Shown here: piece after piece, positions 9,669 to 16,848 of the stretch | Position numbering within the stretch: position 1 is the stretch's first letter | How the letters are laid out: each line of letters starts with the position of its first letter | NCBI GenBank assembly: GCA_964614535.1 | Contig: CAZTOZ010000071.1 | Coordinates: 18,454-82,453 of the forward strand | DNA length: 64,000 nt | Source of the DNA: JALSHZ01 sp964614535 | GTDB taxonomy: Bacteria > Pseudomonadota > Gammaproteobacteria > UWMA-0217 | Reading direction: 5' to 3' | Program-made: the position numbers and the translations under genes | Notes under the pieces: generated by a model | What the model was told of the DNA's origin: nothing | Seen by the model: the letters and a program-made list of their open reading frames with translations, nothing else | Database searches by the model: none

Positions 9669-10601
9669 TCAGGCCCGGGGATGATGACGCGCATGGAGCC
9701 GCTGCAACCGCTCACGCGCAATATGGGTGTAGATCTGCGTGGTAGAGATGTCGCTATGCCCCAGCAAGAGCTGGACGACACGGAGATCGGCGCCATGATT
9801 GAGCAGATGCGTGGCAAACGCATGCCGCAATCCATGTGGCGACAACGGCGTGGAGATACCACATTGGCGCGCATGGCGTTTGACGATATGCCAGAAATTG
9901 TGCCTCGTCATCGCGCCACCACGGCGGGTCACGAAAACGGCATCGTTCGGGGGACGCTGCCGGAGCAACGCGGGGCGGGCCCGATGCAGATAGCGTTGCA
10001 ACCACGCCACCGCCTCCTCGCCAATGGGCATGATGCGCTCCTTGCCCCCCTTGCCCACCACCCGGACGATCCCCGATTGCAGATTGAGCTGGTCCAGCTG
10101 CAACGCCACCAGTTCGCTGACACGCAGCCCGGCCGCATACATCAATTCCAACATCGCCCGATCACGCAGTCCCAGATCGGTCGCCGGATCGGGCGCCTGC
10201 AGCAAAGCCTCGATTTCCGCCTCGGTCGGCGCCCCGGGCAGTTTCCTTCCCAGCTTGGGCATTTCCAACAACTGGGTGGGATCGACCACGATCACCTCTT
10301 CACGCAACAAAAACCCATAGAACCGCCGCCAGCAGGACAGCGCCCGGGACATCGAACGCGCGCCGATGCCCGACTCGGCCCGCCACGCCTGAAACGCCAA
10401 CAGATCATCGGCCCGCGCCGCGGTCAACGCAACACCCCGCCCGGCCAACCAGCGCCCCAGCTGCAGCAGATCGTTGCGATAGGCCCGGCGGGTATTTTCA
10501 CTCAGGCCCCGCTCGAGCCAAAGCATGTCGATGAATTCATCGACCCGCTGCTGATCCTCCAGCGACAGAGAAGGTTTCCGTCGAAACGATGGTGACACCA
10601 T
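9669..10601 (-). CDS. xerD: Site-specific tyrosine recombinase XerD
   Basis: With XerC it resolves chromosome dimers at dif near the terminus, activated by FtsK. The 310-residue protein has the N-terminal SAM-like core-binding domain (about 17-103) and the C-terminal catalytic domain. The full catalytic set is R160, K184, H256, R259, H282 and Y291, in AGLRVSEL, VGKGGKER, HGLRHAFATH and LGHSDISTTQIYTH. Length and the dsbC neighbour favour XerD over a phage integrase. There are no att-like repeats around it. Confidence 0.95.
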   Translation of the reverse strand: MVSPSFRRKPSLSLEDQQRVDEFIDMLWLERGLSENTRRAYRNDLLQLGRWLAGRGVALTAARADDLLAFQAWRAESGIGARSMSRALSCWRRFYGFLLREEVIVVDPTQLLEMPKLGRKLPGAPTEAEIEALLQAPDPATDLGLRDRAMLELMYAAGLRVSELVALQLDQLNLQSGIVRVVGKGGKERIMPIGEEAVAWLQRYLHRARPALLRQRPPNDAVFVTRRGGAMTRHNFWHIVKRHARQCGISTPLSPHGLRHAFATHLLNHGADLRVVQLLLGHSDISTTQIYTHIARERLQRLHARHHPRA

Positions 10602-10756
10602 AAAGAGCCCCCCTAGCAGAACCGACAGGCCACGCCGCGGCGATACCGTTCATCACGCGGGTTCTCCGCCCGCCCCTGTTCGGGGCGGACGCAACGAGCA
10701 CCGAAGCAATGGCCGACACGACCATCCGGCATCCACTTTTGCGCCGCCACCACAAC

Positions 10757-10786
10757 AAAAAAGCCCGCGAAAGCGGGCTTTTCTGC
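10757..10786. terminator. Strong hairpin terminator
   Basis: AAGCCCGC-GAAA-GCGGGCTT is flanked by A and T runs. On the minus strand it ends the AT-hook gene with a run of six U. The GNRA-type loop and eight-pair stem make it a textbook intrinsic terminator, possibly working in both directions. Confidence 0.85.
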
Positions 10787-10806
10787 ATGGCACGGCCTGC
10801 GAGCCA

Positions 10807-11406
10807 CTACTTCTTCTTGGGACGCCCGCGCTTCTTCGGCGGCGCGGTGATCTTTTTCAGTGCATCCTTCTCCCACTTTTCGGCAAAGCGGGCGACGGCC
10901 TTGGTCTTGGCCTCGAAGAGTTTCAGCAACTTGGCTTCCTTCTGGGCAGCCGCTCTGAGCTCCGCTTTCAACTCCTTGATCTCGCTCTTGAGCGCAGTGA
11001 TCTGTGCTTTCGCCTCGGCCTTGAAGTTCTTCAGCGCGACGGCTGCCGTCACGCCAGCGGGACGACCACGCTTCTTGGTCGTTGTCGTTGCCGCTGCGGT
11101 CGTGGTGCTGGCCGACTTCGGTGGACGCCCACGCTTTTTCGGCGCGGCAGCGGTGGTGGTTGCCGACTTGGGTGGACGACCACGTTTCTTCGGTGCCGCC
11201 GCGGCAGTGCTGGCAGACTTGGGCGGACGACCACGTTTCTTCTTCGGCGCCGCCGCCGTGGTACTGGCCGACTTGGGCGGGCGACCACGCTTCTTTTTCG
11301 GCGCGGCAGCCTTGGTGCTGCTGGCGGACTTGGGTGGACGCCCCCGGCGGGGTTTTTCCTCGCTGGCTGTTTCCGGTTTCGCGTTGCTGTCTTTCTCTTG
11401 AGGCAT
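10807..11406 (-). CDS. AT-hook DNA-binding protein with seven RGRP motifs
   Basis: This 199-residue basic protein has seven AT-hook cores. Five RGRPPK units in the first half are separated by Ser/Thr/Ala-rich linkers (SASTTAAAPKK type), followed by one RGRPAG and a final RGRPKKK at the C-terminus. Between the sixth and seventh lies a charged helix of about 70 residues (ALKNFKAEAKAQITALKSEI and onward) that predicts a coiled coil. This looks like a nucleoid-associated or histone-H1-like protein that binds AT-rich minor grooves. In a GC-rich genome that could target foreign or promoter DNA (inference). A good promoter and a GGAG ribosome site precede it, and a strong terminator follows. Confidence 0.85.
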   Translation of the reverse strand: MPQEKDSNAKPETASEEKPRRGRPPKSASSTKAAAPKKKRGRPPKSASTTAAAPKKKRGRPPKSASTAAAAPKKRGRPPKSATTTAAAPKKRGRPPKSASTTTAAATTTTKKRGRPAGVTAAVALKNFKAEAKAQITALKSEIKELKAELRAAAQKEAKLLKLFEAKTKAVARFAEKWEKDALKKITAPPKKRGRPKKK

Positions 11407-11438
11407 TTATTTCTCCGGGAATTGGTTGAGTGTCTGCG

Positions 11439-11466
11439 ATTATATGTCTAAAGCTCTATTTTGCAA
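11439..11466 (-). promoter_or_regulatory. Sigma-70 type promoter of the AT-hook gene
   Basis: On the minus strand TTGCAA and a perfect TATAAT are separated by 16 bases, about 33 bases before the AT-hook start codon. The surrounding 286-base gap is markedly AT-rich compared with the rest of the window. Confidence 0.65.
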
Positions 11467-11692
11467 CGATATTCCCGGGAAAACAGCGAAAAAACGGCCC
11501 ATCGAGCCCAATTTCCAGCCGAAATTCGATGAAATTGATTTATTTAACAATTGATCGTCCTGTTTTTCCGACCAACGGCAACCATCCCGGCGGGCCGACC
11601 AGCGCCACGAAACAGCGAGTCGTACGAGGGAAATGGTGCACGACCCAGCGAGCAACGGCATAATGCAGCCTTCCCGACGAGTCGAAACCGCC

Positions 11693-12118
11693 ATGAATTC
11701 CAAAACCCGCCTCTCCCCTGCGACGCTGCCGCGCCGTCTGCTCGCGATCGTCTATGACCTCTTCCTGCTGCTGTCGGTGCTGTTCGTCTCATCCATCCCG
11801 CTGGTCGCCATTTTCGATATCACCTGGGGCGGCCCCTACTACGGCTACTACCGCGCCTGGCTGTTTCTGTTGTGTTTTCTCTATTTTGGCTGGTTCTGGG
11901 TGCATGGCGGTCAGACGTTGGGGATGAAGAGCTGGGGGCTGCGACTGGTGAGCAACCGCGGCGGTACGATCACCTGGCCTCAGGCGATGCTACGCTTCGT
12001 TGCGGCCATCGCCTCGTGGCTGGCATTCGGCATGGGGTTTTTGTGGAGCCTGTGGCGGCAGGATCGCGCCACCTGGCACGACCTGCTATCGGACACCCGG
12101 CTGGCCAGGGTCCACTGA
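11693..12118 (+). CDS. RDD family membrane protein
   Basis: This 141-residue integral membrane protein of the RDD family (PF06271) has the defining arginine early (PRRLLAIVYDLFLLL) and acidic residues in the first helix. Hydrophobic segments lie at about 17-43, 54-70 and 102-118, and the conserved HGGQTLGMKSWGLRLV lies between. Function is unknown for most RDD proteins; some act in Na+/H+ exchange or as small permeases. ATG 11693 begins the family homology, and an in-frame ATG at 11633 would add 20 unconserved residues. The gene converges on lptG with only ten bases between them. Confidence 0.85.
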   Translation: MNSKTRLSPATLPRRLLAIVYDLFLLLSVLFVSSIPLVAIFDITWGGPYYGYYRAWLFLLCFLYFGWFWVHGGQTLGMKSWGLRLVSNRGGTITWPQAMLRFVAAIASWLAFGMGFLWSLWRQDRATWHDLLSDTRLARVH

Positions 12119-12128
12119 GCGGTCGCCG

Positions 12129-13193
12129 TCAGACGCGCCGAAGCATCAACAGCGCAAGCACGAGAAAAATGGCTGGCGGCAACACCGCGCTGAGAAATGG
12201 CGGCACGCCATAGACGACACCCAACTGGTTCAGCAGGCGACTGGTCAGATAATAGCCCACCCCCAGCAACGTTCCGACGAAGAGCTTCTGACCCGCGCCG
12301 CCGCTACGCTGGGAACCGAAGACGAATGGCAACGCCAGCAACAACATGATCAACGACGAAAAGGGCTGAACGAACCGGTTCCAGAAAGCCAGCCGGTACT
12401 GGGTACTCTCCAGGCCATTGGCCCGCAGATAGCGGATATAGTCGTACAGTGACGACGCAGACATTCTTGCCGGTTTCTGCTGCAACACGGCGAACATGCC
12501 GTCGTCCACCAGATCGGTCCACGTTTCTTGGGCGGTTTGACGGAGGCTGACGGCATCGTCGGCAAACTCGACCCGGCTCACATCGTCGAGTACCCAGCCC
12601 TCGCCGTTCTTCCGGGCACTGGCGGCACGCACCACCGACCGCAGACGATTGCCATCGAATTCGAACACTTCCACATCGAGCAAATGGCTGTTGTTGGCGA
12701 TTCCCCGCGTGCGTACGAAACGGCCGGCATGTTTCATCCACAGCCCCGAATCGGACTGGATCGCCAGATTGGCGGACACCGATCCGGTTCGCAGCCGCTC
12801 CCCTTTTTGCTGCGCCATCGGGGCCAGCCATTCGCCGAGCAGAAAAATGGCGACGACGAACACGAGCCCCGCTTTCAGCGTCGCCGCGGCAATGCCGCCG
12901 ATGGACATGCCGGCAGCCCGCATTGCGGTCAGCTCGCCCTGGGCCGCCAGCCCCCCCAGACTGAGCAGCCCCCCGATCAGCACCGCCGTCGGCGCATATT
13001 GATACATCCGCTCCGGGAGACTGAAGAAGATGACCAGCAACGCCTCCAGATGGCCATAGTCGCCCCGGCCGACGTCATCCAGTTCATTGATATAGGCAAA
13101 AAAGGCATCCAGCGCGGTCAGCGTCATCAACACCAGCAACACACCGGCCAGCAGCTGCCAGAAAAGATAGCGGTCGAAAATACGGATCAGCAT
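12129..13193 (-). CDS. lptG: LPS export ABC transporter permease LptG
   Basis: With LptF and the LptB2 ATPase it extracts lipopolysaccharide from the inner membrane and drives it up the LptC-A-D bridge. The 354-residue protein has the YjgP/YjgQ layout: three N-terminal helices (about 10-110), a periplasmic beta-jellyroll and three C-terminal helices. I start it at ATG 13193 (MLIRIFDRYLFWQ), two bases after the lptF stop. The frame is open farther upstream but without homology. It is co-transcribed with lptF. Confidence 0.94.
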   Translation of the reverse strand: MLIRIFDRYLFWQLLAGVLLVLMTLTALDAFFAYINELDDVGRGDYGHLEALLVIFFSLPERMYQYAPTAVLIGGLLSLGGLAAQGELTAMRAAGMSIGGIAAATLKAGLVFVVAIFLLGEWLAPMAQQKGERLRTGSVSANLAIQSDSGLWMKHAGRFVRTRGIANNSHLLDVEVFEFDGNRLRSVVRAASARKNGEGWVLDDVSRVEFADDAVSLRQTAQETWTDLVDDGMFAVLQQKPARMSASSLYDYIRYLRANGLESTQYRLAFWNRFVQPFSSLIMLLLALPFVFGSQRSGGAGQKLFVGTLLGVGYYLTSRLLNQLGVVYGVPPFLSAVLPPAIFLVLALLMLRRV

Positions 13194-13195
13194 CG

Positions 13196-14293
13196 TCACA
13201 CCACCGCCGCCCTGGACGACAACCGCAACCGGAACCCCGACCGCTGCCACATCAGCAAGAGAAAGAGCAGCATGAACAGCCCATGCACCCACCACAGGCC
13301 GAGCCCCGCCGGCATGACACCCGCCTCGATCCAGTTCTTGCCGAGACCGAGCAGGTTGGCATAGAGCACATACAACAGGATGGCGATGGCGACGCGGCCG
13401 AAGCGCCCCTTGCGTGGCGAGGTGTGGCTCAGCGGCACGGCGAGAAAGGTCAGCACGATCACACTGATGGGAAAGGAGAGCCGCCAGTGCAGCTCCGCAC
13501 GCCTGCCGGGCTCGTCACTGCCGAGCAGTTGTTCCAGCGGCAACATCTTCAGTCGCACCCGGCCGGCACCCGCTACGCCGGGCACGTTGATCCGGTTGCC
13601 ACTGAACCGACCGGCGATATAGCGGTCCGAACCCGGCGCGCCCTGATAGAAATTTCCATCGTGGAGCTCGAGATAGCGGGCATGGCCCCGCCCGTCATCG
13701 ATCTGGCTCGCGGTGCGTGCCGTCATGACCTTGAGATGGTTGCCACGCCCCGAAAACAGCACGATTTCCTCCAGCGCCTCACCATCGTCACTGCGCCCAC
13801 CGGCGAATATCACCCGGTCGTTCCCCGGCAGGGCGATGAAACGGCCCGGCGTGACCGCAGCGAGATCGAACCGCGTCGCCGCGGCCTGGCGCAGCTCCTG
13901 GCTACGCACCGCCGCATGGGGCGAGACCCAGGCCGCCAGCAAGAACAGGATCAGCGCCACCGCGACGCCGAACCAGAGAAACAGCCGCACCAGCGCCATG
14001 TCCCCGATGCCCATGGTGCGCAGCGCATAGATTTCGCTGTTGCGGTAGAGCGTGCCCATCGTCAGCAGGATGGCGAGAAACGCCGACACCACCAGCAACG
14101 TCGTCAACGAACCGACCGAGCCCCACAGCAGCAACGGGAACACCAGCGAAAACTCGATACTGCCGTCGGCCACCTTGCCCAGCAACTTGACGAACACGCC
14201 ACCGAGCAGAATCAGCAGCAGCACCAGCAAGATGGCCACGAAATTGCCGGCGACATCCTTGAGCAAATAGCGGTGGACGATGGGGATCTGCAT
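13196..14293 (-). CDS. lptF: LPS export ABC transporter permease LptF
   Basis: This is the partner permease of LptG in the LptB2FG exporter. Its 365 residues begin MQIPIVHRYLLKDV, followed by a long hydrophobic stretch, the NSEIYALRTMGIG coupling-helix region, a periplasmic domain, and C-terminal helices that include RLSFPISVIVLTFLAVPL. It is divergent from pepA, the arrangement seen across gammaproteobacteria. The 101-base divergent gap must hold both promoters; a TATGAT at 14307-14312 faces pepA. Confidence 0.94.
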   Translation of the reverse strand: MQIPIVHRYLLKDVAGNFVAILLVLLLILLGGVFVKLLGKVADGSIEFSLVFPLLLWGSVGSLTTLLVVSAFLAILLTMGTLYRNSEIYALRTMGIGDMALVRLFLWFGVAVALILFLLAAWVSPHAAVRSQELRQAAATRFDLAAVTPGRFIALPGNDRVIFAGGRSDDGEALEEIVLFSGRGNHLKVMTARTASQIDDGRGHARYLELHDGNFYQGAPGSDRYIAGRFSGNRINVPGVAGAGRVRLKMLPLEQLLGSDEPGRRAELHWRLSFPISVIVLTFLAVPLSHTSPRKGRFGRVAIAILLYVLYANLLGLGKNWIEAGVMPAGLGLWWVHGLFMLLFLLLMWQRSGFRLRLSSRAAVV

Positions 14294-14394
14294 GGGGGTG
14301 ATTTGCTATGATTCGGCGGCACAGTTTACATCACCCCGTTACCGCCGACGACGCTCGTCGCGGACGGGGCACTCACCAAGGTAGAGGAAGCGCA

Positions 14395-15894
14395 ATGACC
14401 ATCGACTACGCAATCAAGACGGGCAGACCGGAAAAACAACGCAGTGGCTGCATCGTGCTGCCGGTCTTCAAGGACGGCAAGCTCAGCGACATCGCCGAGG
14501 CATTCGACAAGCTCACCGACAATTCACTGACGCGGTTTCTCGCCAAGGGTGACTTCGACGGCGACTGCGGCGACACCACCCTGCTCTACGGCATCGACGG
14601 CGCGGCCTCCGACCGCATCATGCTGGTCGGCCTGGGGGAGGCGGACAAGCTCGATTTTCGCGCATTCAAAAAAGCGGCCGATGCGGTAGCCAAACGGCTG
14701 GACCAATCCGGCGCGACCGATGCGGCCAACTATCTGGCCACGGCCAGCACCGAGAAAATGACACTGGCCCAACGCGTGCGGGAAGTGGTCATCAGCACCG
14801 AAGCGGCGCTCTACCGTTTCGACGCCTTTCGCTCGGAGAAGGAAAAGAAACGCCGCAAGTTCAAACGCATGACGATCTTCGTCAATCAGCGGCGTGACAG
14901 CACCGCCGCGGAAGAGGCCATGCGGCAGGGCGTGGCCATCGCCGCCGGCATGGCATTGACGAAGGATCTGGCCAACCAGCCCCCGAACGTCTGCAACCCA
15001 TCGTGGCTCGCCGGCCAGGCACGCAAGCTGGGCCGCAAGCACCGCAAGCTCAAAGTGGAGGTGCTCGACGAAAAACAGCTGCAGAAGCTCGGCATGGGCG
15101 CCTTCGTCGCCGTCAGCAAAGGCAGCAAGGAGCCGGGCAAGCTGATCACGATGGAGTACAACGGCACCGGCAGAAAAACGGCCAAGCCCATCGTCCTCGT
15201 CGGCAAGGGCATCACCTTCGACACCGGTGGCATCTCCATCAAGCCGTCGGCCAAGATGGACGAAATGAAATTCGACATGGGCGGCGCAGCCTCCGTTTTC
15301 GGCGTCGTCCAGGCCTGCCTCCTCCTGAACCTGCCGGTGCATCTGGTCGGCGTCGTGGCCGCCGCGGAGAACATGCCCGACGGCAACGCCAGCCGCCCCG
15401 GCGACATCGTCAAGACGCTCTCCGGCCAGACGGTGGAAATCCTCAACACCGATGCCGAGGGCCGGCTCGTACTCTGCGATGCCCTCACCTATATAAAAAA
15501 GTACAAGCCGGAGACCGTCATCGACATCGCCACGTTGACCGGTGCCTGCATCGTCGCGCTCGGCCACGTGGCCTCCGGCATGCTCTGCAATGACCGCGAA
15601 GTGGGCGATGCGCTGCTCGAGGCCAGTCGCAGCATCGACGACCGTATCTGGGAGTTGCCGTTGTGGGACGACTATGCCGAGCAGCTCAAAAGCAACTTCG
15701 CCGACATGGCCAACATCGGCAGCAACGGCGCCGGCACGATCACGGCCGCCTCGTTCCTGGCGAAATTCACCGGGGATTACCGCTGGGCCCATCTGGACAT
15801 CGCTGGCACGGCCTGGAAGTCCAACGCCGAGAAAGGGGCCACCGGCCGGCCAGTGCCGCTGCTGGTGGAATTCATTCTGCGGCAGATCGGTTAG
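14395..15894 (+). CDS. pepA: Leucyl (cytosol) aminopeptidase
   Basis: This M17 metallopeptidase removes N-terminal residues from peptides; in E. coli the hexamer is also an accessory factor in Xer recombination. The 499-residue form has an N-terminal domain and the catalytic domain with VGKGITFDTGG (269-279, metal and catalytic lysine), D294 and the signature NTDAEGRL (351-358). ATG 14395 (MTIDYAIK) is preceded by AGAGGAAG, which settles the start over the earlier in-frame codon at 14308. It is divergent from lptF and is followed by holC. Confidence 0.96.
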   Translation: MTIDYAIKTGRPEKQRSGCIVLPVFKDGKLSDIAEAFDKLTDNSLTRFLAKGDFDGDCGDTTLLYGIDGAASDRIMLVGLGEADKLDFRAFKKAADAVAKRLDQSGATDAANYLATASTEKMTLAQRVREVVISTEAALYRFDAFRSEKEKKRRKFKRMTIFVNQRRDSTAAEEAMRQGVAIAAGMALTKDLANQPPNVCNPSWLAGQARKLGRKHRKLKVEVLDEKQLQKLGMGAFVAVSKGSKEPGKLITMEYNGTGRKTAKPIVLVGKGITFDTGGISIKPSAKMDEMKFDMGGAASVFGVVQACLLLNLPVHLVGVVAAAENMPDGNASRPGDIVKTLSGQTVEILNTDAEGRLVLCDALTYIKKYKPETVIDIATLTGACIVALGHVASGMLCNDREVGDALLEASRSIDDRIWELPLWDDYAEQLKSNFADMANIGSNGAGTITAASFLAKFTGDYRWAHLDIAGTAWKSNAEKGATGRPVPLLVEFILRQIG

Positions 15895-15954
15895 CGGTCC
15901 GCGCCCCCAGACGGTGCCGGACCATCAGAAAACCAACCCCGGGAGCGGCCGACA

Positions 15955-16377
15955 TTGACCCAAGTGGATTTCTACGTGCTCGACGACGGCGCGCCACTGG
16001 CGCGCCTGCAGTTTGCCGTCAGGCTCGTCGAGAAGCTGTTTCGCAACGGCATCGCGGTTCACGTCAACCACGCCGACACGGCCCAGCAACAGCGGCTGGA
16101 CGAACTGCTATGGACCGCGCGCGACATCAGTTTCATCCCCCACGAGGTGAGCGCGGCGCCGCTGCCGCATTGTCCTGTCACGCTCAACGTGGGAAACTTC
16201 GACGGACACGACGGCGTCCTCATCAATCTGGCGACCGAGGTGCCGGAGTGGTTCAGCCGCTTCGAGCGGGTGGTGGAAATCATCGACAGGCAGGATCCCG
16301 ACGTATCCGCCGGCAGGGAACGCTACCGCTTCTATAAGGATCGGGGCTATCCACTGAAGAATCACACGATGGGGTGA
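15955..16377 (+). CDS. holC: DNA polymerase III chi subunit
   Basis: Chi links the clamp loader to single-stranded DNA-binding protein at the replication fork. The 140-residue protein matches the family: TQVDFYVL at the start, LLWTARDISFIPHE in the middle and RFYKDRGYPLKNHTMG at the end. It apparently uses a TTG start, as GGGAG lies nine bases upstream and no ATG is available near the conserved N-terminus. It lies between pepA and valS, the standard context, and is followed three bases later by a small gene. Confidence 0.93.
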   Translation: MTQVDFYVLDDGAPLARLQFAVRLVEKLFRNGIAVHVNHADTAQQQRLDELLWTARDISFIPHEVSAAPLPHCPVTLNVGNFDGHDGVLINLATEVPEWFSRFERVVEIIDRQDPDVSAGRERYRFYKDRGYPLKNHTMG

Positions 16378-16380
16378 CAG

Positions 16381-16713
16381 ATGAGCGACGACGACAAAGA
16401 CATTCCGGTTCTCGACGAGGTGATCTTTCCGGGCCGTCCGGAACAGGTCAAGGAGCCCGCGCCTGCCGCGCCGCCGCCCCCTCCCCGTCCAACCCCGACC
16501 CTGCGGGAGCGCATCACCGCCCATCAGCCACTGTCGGAACAGCAGGTGAGCAAGCCCCGCCCCAAGCAGTCCAACTTCGAGGCGTTGATCACCAAGCAGA
16601 TCGACGCCGTGCTGGAGAAGCACATGCAGGCCGCGCGCGAGGAGATCGTCAACATCGTCATGCTGGAGCTGCGCTCCCGCCTGCCCAGCGGCGGCAAACG
16701 GCCGGGTTCGTAA
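16381..16713 (+). CDS. Small conserved protein between holC and valS, unknown function
   Basis: This 110-residue soluble protein has no enzyme motif. Its acidic start (MSDDDKDIPVLDEVI) is followed by a proline-rich linker (APAAPPPPPRPTPTL) and a C-terminal amphipathic helix of about 45 residues (NFEALITKQIDAVLEKHMQA). Small proteins of this layout are often found between holC and valS in gammaproteobacteria. It starts three bases after holC and is probably translated with it. A role at the clamp loader is only a guess from position. Confidence 0.7.
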   Translation: MSDDDKDIPVLDEVIFPGRPEQVKEPAPAAPPPPPRPTPTLRERITAHQPLSEQQVSKPRPKQSNFEALITKQIDAVLEKHMQAAREEIVNIVMLELRSRLPSGGKRPGS

Positions 16714-16785
16714 CGCCCGCTGTCGCCCCGCCGGTGGCCGCCGTCGTCGTCGCGCACGGCAGCCGGTGACGGCGACCGCCCCTGC

Positions 16786-16813
16786 TTGCACTCCCTCCGA
16801 CCGGCATTATACT
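16786..16813 (+). promoter_or_regulatory. Sigma-70 type promoter of valS
   Basis: TTGCAC and TATACT are separated by 16 bases, with the -10 box 35 bases before the valS ATG. It lies in the 135-base gap after the small gene, so valS can be expressed independently of holC. Confidence 0.6.
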
Positions 16814-16848
16814 GGCGGCCCTCGCTCACTCCGCCGCGGAATGCCTCC

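Noticed and set aside
9669..10601. Tyrosine recombinase as sign of a prophage or integrative element
   Set aside because: Length, full XerD motif set and position next to dsbC identify the housekeeping XerD; no phage genes or att repeats flank it.
11090..11360. Regularly spaced similar DNA blocks that could suggest a CRISPR array
   Set aside because: The blocks lie in frame inside the AT-hook gene and encode RGRPPK units; spacers are not unique sequences and no cas gene is present.
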